The notes: generated from the letters alone by a model not told the origin. A stretch of DNA of 14,623 nt from Caldilineaceae bacterium (GCA_019637645.1 JAHBVH010000119.1:1-14623), one strand, 5' to 3'; shown: positions 1 to 7,060, numbered from the stretch's first letter. A program made the numbers and translations.

Positions 1-497
1 TGTGGCCCATATTCTTTTGCATATTCTGCTTGCACCGCCGCGCTTTCCTGGCGACTCTTGCGAATCGCCCAGACATTGTAGATGATGAGGGCAATCACAA
101 AGACCAAGCCATCCAGCCACCCGATCCGGCCATCGAGGGCAAAGACAATGGTAAGAGCTGAGAGACCAATCATTAATGGCACATCGAGCCGTACAAGTTG
201 TTGGGCAACGATGAGCGGTTGAATAACAGCACAGAGCCCTAAGATAAAAAGAATATTAAAAATGTTGCTGCCCACCACGTTGGCAACTGCTAGATCGGCG
301 GCACCAGTGAGCCCGGCTTGAATGCTGACCGCTAACTCGGGTGTGCTGGTTCCATACGCGACGACCGTCAACCCAATCACCAACGGGGAAATGCCAAAGA
401 TGGCTGCAATTTTAGAGGCCCCCCGGACAAGAAATTCTGCGCCTACGACCAGCAAAATAAAGCCACCTACTAACATGCCAACGATTAACCAATCCAT
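1..497 (-). CDS. Calcium/sodium (cation) antiporter, YrbG/CaxA family, N-terminal part
   Basis: Inner-membrane exchanger of the CaCA superfamily; only the first 165 residues are in the window and the 3' end runs off the left edge. I read it directly from the minus strand, starting at the ATG at 497-495, which has an AGGAG Shine-Dalgarno 6 nt upstream. The first alpha-repeat is clear: GTSTPE at residues 49-54 and a GSNIFN block near residues 76-81, the ion-coordinating signature of the family, between hydrophobic helices (about 4-22, 33-50, 80-100, 107-121, 128-142). A charged stretch after residue 145 (RKSRQES) fits the cytoplasmic linker before the second repeat. Members exchange Ca2+ or other divalent cations for Na+ or H+. 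The Mn2+-type riboswitch in the leader suggests that Mn2+ export may be the role here; this is inference. Family assignment is very secure, the cation is not. Confidence 0.93.
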   Translation of the reverse strand, partial: MDWLIVGMLVGGFILLVVGAEFLVRGASKIAAIFGISPLVIGLTVVAYGTSTPELAVSIQAGLTGAADLAVANVVGSNIFNILFILGLCAVIQPLIVAQQLVRLDVPLMIGLSALTIVFALDGRIGWLDGLVFVIALIIYNVWAIRKSRQESAAVQAEYAKEYGP

Positions 498-584
498 TCT
501 GTGCTCCTGACTGAAAGAAAGACCTAAGGCCGTATGAGCAAGCATCGACCACTTTGCGTTGTTCTCCGGGCGGTGCCAATAAAA

Positions 585-632
585 AATCGGCAAGACCGCA
601 CGGCATTTACTGTCGTGACGGTCTTGCCGATT
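585..632 (-). terminator. Intrinsic terminator / riboswitch expression platform before the antiporter
   Basis: The minus strand forms an 18-bp stem with one bulged base (arms 632-614 and 602-585, loop 613-603), followed by a run of six T (586-581). This is a strong intrinsic terminator 84 nt upstream of the antiporter start codon. Its 5' arm contains GCAAGACC (627-620), the conserved 3' strand of the yybP-ykoY aptamer. Terminator and ligand-bound aptamer therefore compete for the same bases, as expected for an antitermination ON switch. Confidence 0.88.
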
Positions 633-863
633 CTGTGGTCATCCAAGTTGCTAAGCGTGTTGGTAAACTGTGCAATCAACTGGCTGGCGCTTTTTAGACG
701 CATTGCACGAGCTTATCACTGCGATAGCATGTCTTCACACATACGGACAGCCGAGAGAACTTATCTATACTTCATTCTATTCAATTTTAGAAAATACTTC
801 TGACTAAGTTCTCTGTAATGACGACTGCCCGACTTGCCAAAGCAAGCGGCTACTCCCCTGTCG
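614..863 (-). promoter_or_regulatory. yybP-ykoY (manganese) riboswitch aptamer
   Basis: The leader of the antiporter gene carries the signature blocks of the yybP-ykoY class in the right order: GGGGAGTAG (858-850) just inside the predicted transcript start, GTCGTCATTAC (825-815), CGGC (753-750) and GCAAGACC (627-620). A 10-bp helix AGAGAACTTA/TAAGTTCTCT (814-805 with 763-754) closes the hairpin between GTCGTCATTAC and CGGC. A short P1 can form between GAC (862-860) and GTC just after GCAAGACC. The class is known to bind Mn2+ and to control Mn2+ or cation exporters, which matches the downstream gene. The arm between CGGC and GCAAGACC is about 120 nt, much longer than in compact members, and holds an internal GTGCAAT/ATTGCAC helix. 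I recognised this from memory of the consensus, not by a covariance search. Confidence 0.87.
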
Positions 864-869
864 GCGACC

Positions 870-898
870 ATCATAACAGAAGGTGTAGACTTTGTCAA
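870..898 (-). promoter_or_regulatory. Sigma-70-type promoter of the riboswitch-antiporter transcript
   Basis: On the minus strand TTGACA (898-893) is followed after 17 nt by TATGAT (875-870). This is a full -35 match and a 5/6 -10 match at ideal spacing. The predicted start lies near 865-861, directly before the GGGGAGTAG block of the aptamer, so the transcript would begin with the riboswitch. Confidence 0.82.
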
Positions 899-946
899 TA
901 GCAATTTTGTTAGAATTTATGAATGGCAGGTGTTACTCGCTTGGAC

Positions 947-972
947 AAAGCGCTGCCAGCGCTGGCGCTGCT
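947..972 (-). terminator. Possible weak terminator after the dipeptide-type ABC operon
   Basis: A GC-rich self-complementary stretch centred on the 12-nt palindrome GCCAGCGCTGGC (955-966), followed on the minus strand by only TTT, lies 19 nt past the DppC-type stop codon. It could end the ABC operon transcript before the antiporter promoter, but the T-tract is poor. Confidence 0.3.
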
Positions 973-984
973 ATTCCTATCGGG

Positions 985-1905
985 TTAATCTAGTCGCTGG
1001 CGCAATTTGGGGTCAAGAAAATCGCGCAGCGCATCCCCAAGCAAATTCGCTGCCATCACAGCAAGCGTAATCGCCAGCCCAGGATAGACGACCAACCACC
1101 AAGAAGGCCGAAAGGACGCCGCCAGGACCCCGCCTAGCATGTTGCCCCAACTGGGGGCTGGCGGTGGAATCCCCAACCCCAGAAAGCTGAGCGCTGCTTC
1201 GGCAAAGATGGCACCGCCAAGATTGAGCGTGGCAATGACAATGAGTGGGGCAATGCATTGGGGTGCTACATGACGCAACATCACCCAAAACGGTGTCACC
1301 CCGACCATGCGCGCCGCTTCCACATAGGCATTCTCTTTGACAGAGAGAACCACCGAGCGGATGACACGTGTTGCGCCAGGAATGCGGGTGACAGCAATGG
1401 CAATAATCACAGTCGTGAGGCCAGCTCCTAAGGCAACCAATAAGAGCAGCGCTAGAATCAGCGTTGGGAAAGACATGAGCACGTCCAACACGCGCTGGCT
1501 GATCAAGTCAAAGCGCCCACCAAGATAGCCGCTGGCAACCCCCCACAAGAAACCCAGCAGATCGCCAATTAACACCGATGAAATGCTAACGACCAATGTG
1601 ATGCGCGCCCCAAAAATGATGCGGCTGAGAATATCGCGCCCCAAGTCGTCGGCCCCCAACAGATGGGCGGCGCTCGGTGCTTGGCGAATGGCACCATAGT
1701 CGGCTTCCTGCGGATCATAAGGTGCTAGCTGGGGCGCAAAGATCGCCATGACAATCAACCCGATCCATACGAGCGCGGCAATGGCACCGATGGGCGATGA
1801 TCGGGCAAAACGACCAAGGCCGCCGAACACTTTCCCAAACCATCCGCTTTCTGCCCGGCCTGCTTGGCGGCTGCGCACCGCTTCTGTTACCGTAATTGAA
1901 CTCAT
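985..1905 (-). CDS. ABC transporter permease, DppC/OppC family
   Basis: Second membrane subunit of a peptide/nickel/opine-type importer, 306 residues, the usual length. After a short cytoplasmic N-terminus and a first helix (about residues 40-60) comes the periplasmic segment APYDPQ, then HLLGADDLGRDILSR, the typical OppC_N/BPD_transp_1 junction. The cytoplasmic coupling (EAA) loop begins near residue 196 (EAARMVGVTPFWVMLRHVAP), and the segment LSFLGLGIPPPAPSWGNML follows about 45 residues later, a DppC hallmark. The start ATG at 1905-1903 has an AAGG-type Shine-Dalgarno. The gene lies 54 nt after the DppB-type gene and is the last recognisable gene of the operon; no DppD/DppF ATPase follows. 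The substrate cannot be read from the permease. Confidence 0.95.
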   Translation of the reverse strand: MSSITVTEAVRSRQAGRAESGWFGKVFGGLGRFARSSPIGAIAALVWIGLIVMAIFAPQLAPYDPQEADYGAIRQAPSAAHLLGADDLGRDILSRIIFGARITLVVSISSVLIGDLLGFLWGVASGYLGGRFDLISQRVLDVLMSFPTLILALLLLVALGAGLTTVIIAIAVTRIPGATRVIRSVVLSVKENAYVEAARMVGVTPFWVMLRHVAPQCIAPLIVIATLNLGGAIFAEAALSFLGLGIPPPAPSWGNMLGGVLAASFRPSWWLVVYPGLAITLAVMAANLLGDALRDFLDPKLRQRLD

Positions 1906-1959
1906 CCTATTACCTTACTACTCAAGTACCTGCTTACTTTTACGTTCCCGCCCGGGAGC

Positions 1960-2919
1960 TTAGTCATAGCGGATACGGGGGTCGATCCAGGCGTAGCTAA
2001 GATCAACCAACAGGTTGATCACGGCAAAGATGACCCCATAGAGCAAGACTAGGTTCTGAATCATCATCCAATCGCGGTCTGCCAGCGCCTGGACCAAGAG
2101 CGTGCCCAACCCAGGCACCCCAAAGGCACGCTCGACGGAGACGGCGCCGCCAAGTAGCCCGCCCAAGGCTAGGCCGGAAGTGGTCAACACCGGTAGAACC
2201 GCATTGCGAAAGGCGTGCCGCCAAATGATCGTTTGATTTGCCAAGCCTTTGGCACGCGCGGTCCGTACGTAATCCTCGTAGAGCACTTCGAGCGCCGAAG
2301 ACCGCGTCATACGGGCTTGGCCAGCCGCCAAGCCTAGGCCCAAGGCAAAGGCTGGCAGCAAGGTCATCGAGAGATTGCCGATCGGGTCTTCCCAGATCTG
2401 GATAATGGTGAGGGGTGGTCGCCATGTGAAGACCAAGACCGTGAACAAAATAATCAACAAGCCAATCCAGAAGCTGGGGACGGCAATAAAGATGGTGATG
2501 CCCAGCCGTGCGATGTAATCAAAAAGCGAATTGCGCCACATGGCGCTGAGCATCCCAATCGGAACTCCGATCAGCCAGGAGAAGAAGATGGCCATGAGCG
2601 CGATCTGCATGGTAATGGGGCCGCGGCGCAGAATGAGCGCACTGATCGGCTCTTTGGTCCAAAACGAAGCACCGAGATCGCCCCGTATCACTTGGCCCAT
2701 CCACGTTAGATATTGCTGATAAAGGGGTTTATCCAAACCTAGACTGGCGCGCGCCGCTGCCAGCTCTTCTGCACTGAGCACATAACTGCCGCTTCCTTCT
2801 GCCATAATGATCGCCAATGGGTCGCCCGGGAGTACTCGCATGGCTAGGAAGATTAAGATCGTGATGCCGATCAGGGTTGGTATCGCGATGAGAAATCGGT
2901 TCAGGATATATCTAGTCAT
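1960..2919 (-). CDS. ABC transporter permease, DppB/OppB family
   Basis: First membrane subunit of the same importer, 319 residues, normal for the family. It opens with the characteristic N-terminal helix (YILNRFLIAIPTLIGITI) and the FLAMRVLPGDP motif, has LGLDKPLYQQYLTWMGQVI around residues 60-80, and carries the EAA coupling loop near residue 216 (DYVRTARAKGL, then WRHAFRNAVLPV). The C-terminus YAWIDPRIRYD is typical. The ATG at 2919-2917 has no strong Shine-Dalgarno, so translation may depend on coupling or on upstream mRNA structure. It lies 103 nt after the binding-protein gene, and that gap contains a palindromic repeat. Function as permease is secure; substrate unknown. Confidence 0.95.
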   Translation of the reverse strand: MTRYILNRFLIAIPTLIGITILIFLAMRVLPGDPLAIIMAEGSGSYVLSAEELAAARASLGLDKPLYQQYLTWMGQVIRGDLGASFWTKEPISALILRRGPITMQIALMAIFFSWLIGVPIGMLSAMWRNSLFDYIARLGITIFIAVPSFWIGLLIILFTVLVFTWRPPLTIIQIWEDPIGNLSMTLLPAFALGLGLAAGQARMTRSSALEVLYEDYVRTARAKGLANQTIIWRHAFRNAVLPVLTTSGLALGGLLGGAVSVERAFGVPGLGTLLVQALADRDWMMIQNLVLLYGVIFAVINLLVDLSYAWIDPRIRYD

Positions 2920-2959
2920 AGCATATGGGATTTCAGCAGTTGAAGAGGTACCCTACCCA

Positions 2960-2987
2960 CCTGACCGGTTTTCAAAAACCTGTCAGG
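2960..2987. repeat. Dispersed palindrome (CCTGTCAGG family), copy 1
   Basis: Imperfect inverted repeat CCTGACCGGTTTT / AAAACCTGTCAGG with a very short loop, 35 nt past the binding-protein stop codon and before the DppB-type permease. It shares its core with the copies near 6790, 7006 and 11238. There is no T-tract on either side, so it is not a standard terminator. As a hairpin in the operon mRNA it could protect the upstream binding-protein message. Confidence 0.75.
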
Positions 2988-3022
2988 CGCGGACTAGTCT
3001 TTACCCCTTTGCAAACCCTCTC

Positions 3023-4741
3023 TTACACGTCCAGCCAGGCTGTTTCAAGGCGGCCCCACTCGGCGAAGATGCGGTCATTGAACAACATGCCTTTGACCGT
3101 ATTGCGCCACATGGGCAGATGGAAAGTATACCCAGCCAAGAACCACGGTGGGTCTTGATCCAACACATCGAGCGCTTGCTTGATCAGATCTTGGCGTTTG
3201 GCTTGGTCGATCTCGACATCGATTTGATCGAGCAAAGCATCAAAATCGGCGTTGGAATAGCCGCCCCAATTCTGCGAGCCACCGGTGCGCCACCAGAGAT
3301 TAGCACGCGGGGAGATATCAGAAATGCCGTGGCCGGGCGTATCGATGACCAAGGTGAAATTGCCGACCTTTTGTTCTTCAACCAACTGGGCACGCTCGAT
3401 AATCCGAATTTCCGCTTGGATATTCAAATTGCGGGCTAACATATCCTGGAAGGCGGGGGCCAGTAACTCGGCTTGAGGGCCAGCCGCGGCTAGGATTTCC
3501 ACCCCTTGGATGCCATCGGGGAAGCCAGCATCGGCTAACAATTGTTTCGCCTCTTCTAGATCCACTGTTTTATCTTCGCGATAGCCGGGTAGCTCGGCAA
3601 TGGCCGCGGCAGGCGTGGCATAGGGATCGCCATAGGGAATCCAGCGGGTTAAGTTGATCTGCTCCTGAGTAGCAAAGGCTTTGATCAGATTCTGGCGGCT
3701 GATGCCGAGCTGAATGGCGCGCCGTACACGAGCATCGCCAAAAGGCTCCTTGTTCAGATTGAAAATCATCCAATAGGCCCCAAAGTTGGCTAGCCGATTG
3801 ACTTGCACAATATCGCCCCGGCTTTCGCCTTCGGCCCACGTTTCTGCCGAGACATTCCAGGAAAGATCGGCCTGATCGGTCAACACCGCGGTGCCACGGT
3901 CGGACCAAGCGGGGACATGGAGCAGCTCTAGGCGATCCGTATAGGGCAATTCGCTGTCCCAATAGTCGGCGTTGCGCTCAAAGGTCCATTTTTCCGCAGT
4001 CTTGTACTCTACAAATTTAAAGGCACCGGTGCCTGGGGCCAAGAGCACTTCGCGCAGATCATTATTGTGTTCTTCCAAGGTCTTCTTCGCATAGATTACC
4101 ATGCTGACACCCGCCAGCAGATCGAGGAAATAGGCACGCGGCGAGCTAAGGTGGAGTTTGATCGTGAAATCATCAACTTTCTCAATCGAATCCACCATCT
4201 CTAAGTCGGCTCTGATGGGAATCACAATGCCTTCGGGCGGGTTGAGAATCCGCTCAAAGCTAGCCACCACATCCTCGGCAGTAAAGGGGGTGCCATCGTG
4301 GAAGGTGACCCCTTGGCGGAGGGCAAAGGTATAGGTCAGGCCATCTTCTGTCACTTCCCAACTTTCGGCTAGATCAGGGATAACCGTGCGCAACCCATCG
4401 ACCAGATTGCGGCGGACGAGGGTACTATAGACTTGACAGAGCACAGAGGCGGAACCACCTTGGTGCATATCATAATGGGCCGTCGTGACCCCGAAGGCGG
4501 CTCGCAGGGTTCCACCGGGTTTAGGGGTGCCACTTGGGCGCATCATTCCATTTTCCACCGTACCGGGCGATTCAGCGACGACGGGCGCGGCTGCGGCAGG
4601 TGCGGCTTGCTCTGGTTGGGCAGTTGGTGCACAGGCTATTAACGCACTGACCGTAACCCCAGCGCTGACAAGTTGTAAAAAGCGGCGGCGCGAAACAGCC
4701 GCGCGCAATGGCATGGGGGTTTCTCCTTGGACATCCTGCAT
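3023..4741 (-). CDS. ABC transporter substrate-binding lipoprotein, family 5 (DppA/OppA type)
   Basis: Extracellular solute receptor of the importer, 572 residues from my chosen start. The ATG at 4741-4739 has an AAGGAGG ribosome site 6 nt upstream; the open frame extends 26 codons further without such a site. A second start (residue 10) also has AAGGAG 9 nt upstream. The signal peptide has a twin-arginine core SRRRFLQL (residues 17-24) and a lipobox LIAC ending at Cys37, so it looks Tat-exported and lipid-anchored. A short Ala/Pro/Glu linker follows. The SBP_bac_5 fold is shown by LRQGVTFHDGTPFTAEDVV about 100 residues into the mature part and by PFGDARVRRAIQLGISRQNL. Family members bind oligopeptides, nickel, opines or oligosaccharides, so the ligand is open. 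First gene of its operon. Confidence 0.95.
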   Translation of the reverse strand: MQDVQGETPMPLRAAVSRRRFLQLVSAGVTVSALIACAPTAQPEQAAPAAAAPVVAESPGTVENGMMRPSGTPKPGGTLRAAFGVTTAHYDMHQGGSASVLCQVYSTLVRRNLVDGLRTVIPDLAESWEVTEDGLTYTFALRQGVTFHDGTPFTAEDVVASFERILNPPEGIVIPIRADLEMVDSIEKVDDFTIKLHLSSPRAYFLDLLAGVSMVIYAKKTLEEHNNDLREVLLAPGTGAFKFVEYKTAEKWTFERNADYWDSELPYTDRLELLHVPAWSDRGTAVLTDQADLSWNVSAETWAEGESRGDIVQVNRLANFGAYWMIFNLNKEPFGDARVRRAIQLGISRQNLIKAFATQEQINLTRWIPYGDPYATPAAAIAELPGYREDKTVDLEEAKQLLADAGFPDGIQGVEILAAAGPQAELLAPAFQDMLARNLNIQAEIRIIERAQLVEEQKVGNFTLVIDTPGHGISDISPRANLWWRTGGSQNWGGYSNADFDALLDQIDVEIDQAKRQDLIKQALDVLDQDPPWFLAGYTFHLPMWRNTVKGMLFNDRIFAEWGRLETAWLDV

Positions 4742-5008
4742 ATGTTTCCTCCTTACGATCTGGTATTCCCGTTGGATGGCATTGATTGGGTTGATCCATA
4801 GCGGTGGCGCTGCGGCCAAGCATAAGCCACCGGTGAAGGGGCCTAATGCCTGTGGGAAGCGTCAAAGTGACCACCGATCATAGATGATCTGGCCTGGCTG
4901 GTCGTAAAGACGATCGGCCTGCTCGTGCTAGGCCGCATCGTGAATTGGTGTTGAAAATTGTGTCGAATGTGAACTTACAATATCTGAATAGGGAGTAGAT
5001 GCCGCTTC
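4742..5008 (-). promoter_or_regulatory. Long 5' leader of the binding-protein operon
   Basis: About 260 nt separate the predicted transcript start (near 5002) from the start codon at 4741. I see several short self-complementary segments (for instance around the CACCGGTG palindrome near 4830) but no riboswitch class I recognise, and no open frame with a convincing ribosome site apart from the in-frame N-terminal extension of the binding protein. The leader is long enough to carry regulation; the sequence does not show which. Confidence 0.4.
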
Positions 5009-5037
5009 ATTATAAGCGGCCAAGAGCAGGGTGTCAA
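5009..5037 (-). promoter_or_regulatory. Consensus promoter of the DppA-B-C-type operon, with a palindrome over the -10
   Basis: On the minus strand TTGACA (5037-5032), a 17-nt spacer and TATAAT (5014-5009) form a perfect sigma-70-type promoter. A 7-bp inverted repeat GCCGCTT/AAGCGGC (5020-5014 with 5007-5001) encloses the -10 element, so it could be an operator that blocks or recruits RNA polymerase. The predicted start is near 5002. Confidence 0.85.
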
Positions 5038-5115
5038 ACAGCTAAAAATGGCTCCGCGCTGCTATGGCTAGCCTGTCGTATATGCGCAAAGGCGAATTTC
5101 AACCAAGCGATAAGT

Positions 5116-5144
5116 TTGGCAACTGTCACAGATAAAGGTATGAT
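5116..5144 (+). promoter_or_regulatory. Promoter candidate for the lipoprotein gene
   Basis: TTGGCA (5116-5121), a 17-nt spacer and TATGAT (5139-5144), each a 5/6 match to consensus, point rightward toward the lipoprotein gene starting at 5413. The leader would be about 260 nt. It lies about 80 nt from the leftward promoter near 5020, so this is a divergent promoter region. In the rest of 4742-5412 I see no gene. Confidence 0.55.
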
Positions 5145-5412
5145 GGTGGCCGCTGTTAAGCTCAACGTCATGTATCCCAAGCGCATTTCACGTGGCTAAT
5201 GATGATTTGCTCTTTGGCAAGATCGTTTGGGCTATTTTTCTTGGGGTCTTTCAACGACAAATCACGGCAAAGCGCTCCTTGGTAAGTCGGAGATACCGGG
5301 CCAAGCGAAAAATTCTACTGTTGTTTACCATCCCCCACCTGTCGCCGGCATTCTCTAAGCCATGAAGCCGGTTAGCTTTGCCAGTTTTCCTATTTCGGAG
5401 GTAATAGAGAGT

Positions 5413-6738
5413 ATGCAATGGAGATTACATCTGCTGGTTGGCGTCTTGGCCAGCCTGCTACTATTTCTGAGCGGCTGTAGCCGAACCGAGGCGACGCCAG
5501 TGGCCACCGTTGCCCCCCCAACCGCCACCACCGTCCCGGTGGAAGCAACGGCTACCACGGCACCTGAGCCCTCCCCGACGGCTACCACGGCACCTACGAC
5601 ACCCAAAGAAGCAGTGGAGCAACTGCTTTTCCAGAGCTTGCAGTTGACCAAGCCAGCAACCGATAGTATTGGCATTGAAGGCATCTATGCCTTTCCCCTG
5701 GAAACGACCACCGGCCAAGAACTGTGGTTGGCCCATACCTTGGGCATTCGCAACTTTGACCCACTGCAAAATCATGTGATCGCGATCTATGAAAAGACGG
5801 GCGATAGCTGGCAAGCGTTGACCCAGCTGGAGCTTGTCATGCGCGATGACCCAGCTGATCCAGGCGTGAGCCCCGATTATCTAGGGGAAGGCTCGGTTAC
5901 ACAAGTGCAGATTGAACCGGATCATCTCTGGATTCAGGTGGAAGGGGGTGCCGGTGCTCATAGTGGTGTCTACGGCCTCTTCCGCTTTGATGGGAGCACC
6001 CTACAGGAAGAGATCAGCAGTTTTAATTCCAGCCCGGGTGTCGGTCGAGTGGAAGATTTAGATGGGGATGGCACTGCCGAAGTCCTCTTGAATGCCTCTG
6101 ATCCCTATGTCTTTTGCTATGCCTGTGGTGTCCGTTTGGTGAACTGGGCCATTGAGCGCTGGGATGGCACCCAGATGATCACCGTGACGCTCGCGGCACT
6201 CAGTGCTGACGCGCCTGCCGCGGTCAGCGAGTTTAATCAAACGCTGATCGATCTCGCCCAAGCTGGCCTCTGGAAAGATGCGTTGGCAATGCTCGACGAA
6301 GGCGCGACCTTTAGCTATACCGAACCCGCTTTAACGTGGAATCTCATCTATGTGCGCGTCAATGGTGAGGCCCGGCGGGATGCGACGAATGAACCGGCCT
6401 ATCCCTTACTCGCTCAACTCTTCTATGGCGACTATGACGCAGTCCTCGAGCTTCTACAGAGCGTCGGGGCGGATGGCTTGTTTACGCCTACCTCGGAATT
6501 GATTGTCGGGACCGTTGCCGAATCATGGGAGCCTACCCTGGCCGATTGGATTGTGAATAGTGTCGATCCGGCGCTCGCCTTACAGCCTGATCTCGCCCCG
6601 GCCTACTTCTTGCGGGGCTGGGCCGCCTATCTGCGCGAGCATAACCTAGCCGCTGCCGTGCCCGATGTCCAGCAAGCGGCTGATCTGGCACCCGATGAAG
6701 CGCTGTATACCAAAAGCCTGGAATTTTTAACCGAGTAA
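5413..6738 (+). CDS. Lipoprotein with DxDxDG calcium-type loop and TPR-like C-terminus, function unknown
   Basis: Predicted 441-residue surface lipoprotein. I start at ATG 5413 because it puts a short charged N-terminus before the hydrophobic core and a lipobox LSGC with Cys22; GGAGG lies 11 nt upstream (a little long). Residues about 23-65 form a Thr/Pro/Ala linker encoded partly by an imperfect 30-nt direct repeat. The middle of the protein is a beta-rich domain with DLDGDG at residues 215-220, as in FG-GAP/VCBS or EF-hand-like Ca2+ loops, followed by a paired-cysteine segment FCYACG. The last about 60 residues (LQPDLAPAYFLRGWAAYL, then AAADLAPDE-like helix) read as one or two TPR-type repeats. 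No enzyme signature is visible. It is probably monocistronic. A cell-surface binding or assembly role is possible but unproven. Confidence 0.85.
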   Translation: MQWRLHLLVGVLASLLLFLSGCSRTEATPVATVAPPTATTVPVEATATTAPEPSPTATTAPTTPKEAVEQLLFQSLQLTKPATDSIGIEGIYAFPLETTTGQELWLAHTLGIRNFDPLQNHVIAIYEKTGDSWQALTQLELVMRDDPADPGVSPDYLGEGSVTQVQIEPDHLWIQVEGGAGAHSGVYGLFRFDGSTLQEEISSFNSSPGVGRVEDLDGDGTAEVLLNASDPYVFCYACGVRLVNWAIERWDGTQMITVTLAALSADAPAAVSEFNQTLIDLAQAGLWKDALAMLDEGATFSYTEPALTWNLIYVRVNGEARRDATNEPAYPLLAQLFYGDYDAVLELLQSVGADGLFTPTSELIVGTVAESWEPTLADWIVNSVDPALALQPDLAPAYFLRGWAAYLREHNLAAAVPDVQQAADLAPDEALYTKSLEFLTE

Positions 6739-6773
6739 CCGCACAAGTCGTTAAGGAATTACGCGCTTAGACC

Positions 6774-6806
6774 AGACCTGACAGGTCTATGAAACCTGTC
6801 AGGTCT
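6774..6806. repeat. Dispersed palindrome (CCTGTCAGG family), copy 2
   Basis: Perfect 13-bp inverted repeat, arms AGACCTGACAGGT (6774-6786) and ACCTGTCAGGTCT (6794-6806), with a 7-nt loop. It lies 35 nt past the lipoprotein stop codon. Each arm is itself nearly palindromic. No T-tract follows, so terminator function is doubtful. Confidence 0.85.
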
Positions 6807-6814
6807 TATCCCAA

Positions 6815-6965
6815 GCCTCTGCTTCGCACTCGCGCTACCATCCCGCCATCCTGTCCTTTCGTACAGTGCCACAGCCTGATCCAACGTCAGATAAAGAATC
6901 GGTTTCTTTGTGGTATTCTTCTTAGGCACAAAAGCTCTACGTATTGTTGCTGCATAATCATAGAA
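6815..6965 (-). pseudogene. Possible remnant of a GNAT acetyltransferase C-terminus
   Basis: On the minus strand an open stretch of about 50 codons reads FYDYAATIRRAFVPKKN and then LYLTLDQAVALYERTGWRDG. The last block resembles the final strand and helix of GNAT N-acetyltransferases (LYLxVxxxNxxAxxLYExxGW) with the central Asn-containing part missing. No start codon with a ribosome site and no upstream acetyl-CoA-binding region exist, because the Rieske gene start and a palindrome lie immediately beyond. The stretch is visibly more AT-rich than the flanking genes and sits between two palindromes. It may be a decayed gene end or chance similarity. Confidence 0.25.
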
Positions 6966-6987
6966 TGTACGCAAGCCATGCGTTTCG

Positions 6988-7024
6988 CCAGAGCTGTCAG
7001 GTTTGGAAAACCTGACAGCTCTGG
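6988..7024. repeat. Dispersed palindrome (CCTGTCAGG family), copy 3
   Basis: Perfect 17-bp inverted repeat (arms 6988-7004 and 7008-7024, 3-nt loop) containing CTGTCAGGTTT / AAACCTGACAG. It ends 36 nt before the start codon of the Rieske protein gene, so it would lie in that gene's 5' leader or over its promoter. I find no convincing -35/-10 pair for the Rieske gene in 6807-7060. Confidence 0.85.
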
Positions 7025-7060
7025 TATGGCGTAAGCCCTGAATAAACCAAGGAGGTACTG

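Noticed and set aside
412..606. 64-codon minus-strand open frame near the antiporter start
   Set aside because: Overlaps the antiporter coding sequence in another frame and begins inside the terminator stem.
2807..3439. 210-codon plus-strand open frame
   Set aside because: Antisense to the DppB-type and binding-protein genes, which are both well supported; no ribosome site.
4742..5002. Cobalamin or other known riboswitch in the binding-protein leader
   Set aside because: The GGTGAAGGGGCC-like stretch near 4830 lies on the opposite strand and the other conserved blocks are missing.
4999..5199. 66-codon plus-strand open frame in the divergent promoter region
   Set aside because: No ribosome site, no recognisable protein pattern, and it overlaps both promoters (5009-5037 and 5116-5144).
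2960..7024. CRISPR array from repeated CCTGTCAGG palindromes
   Set aside because: Copies are single, kilobases apart and in different intergenic spaces; no regular spacers and no cas genes.
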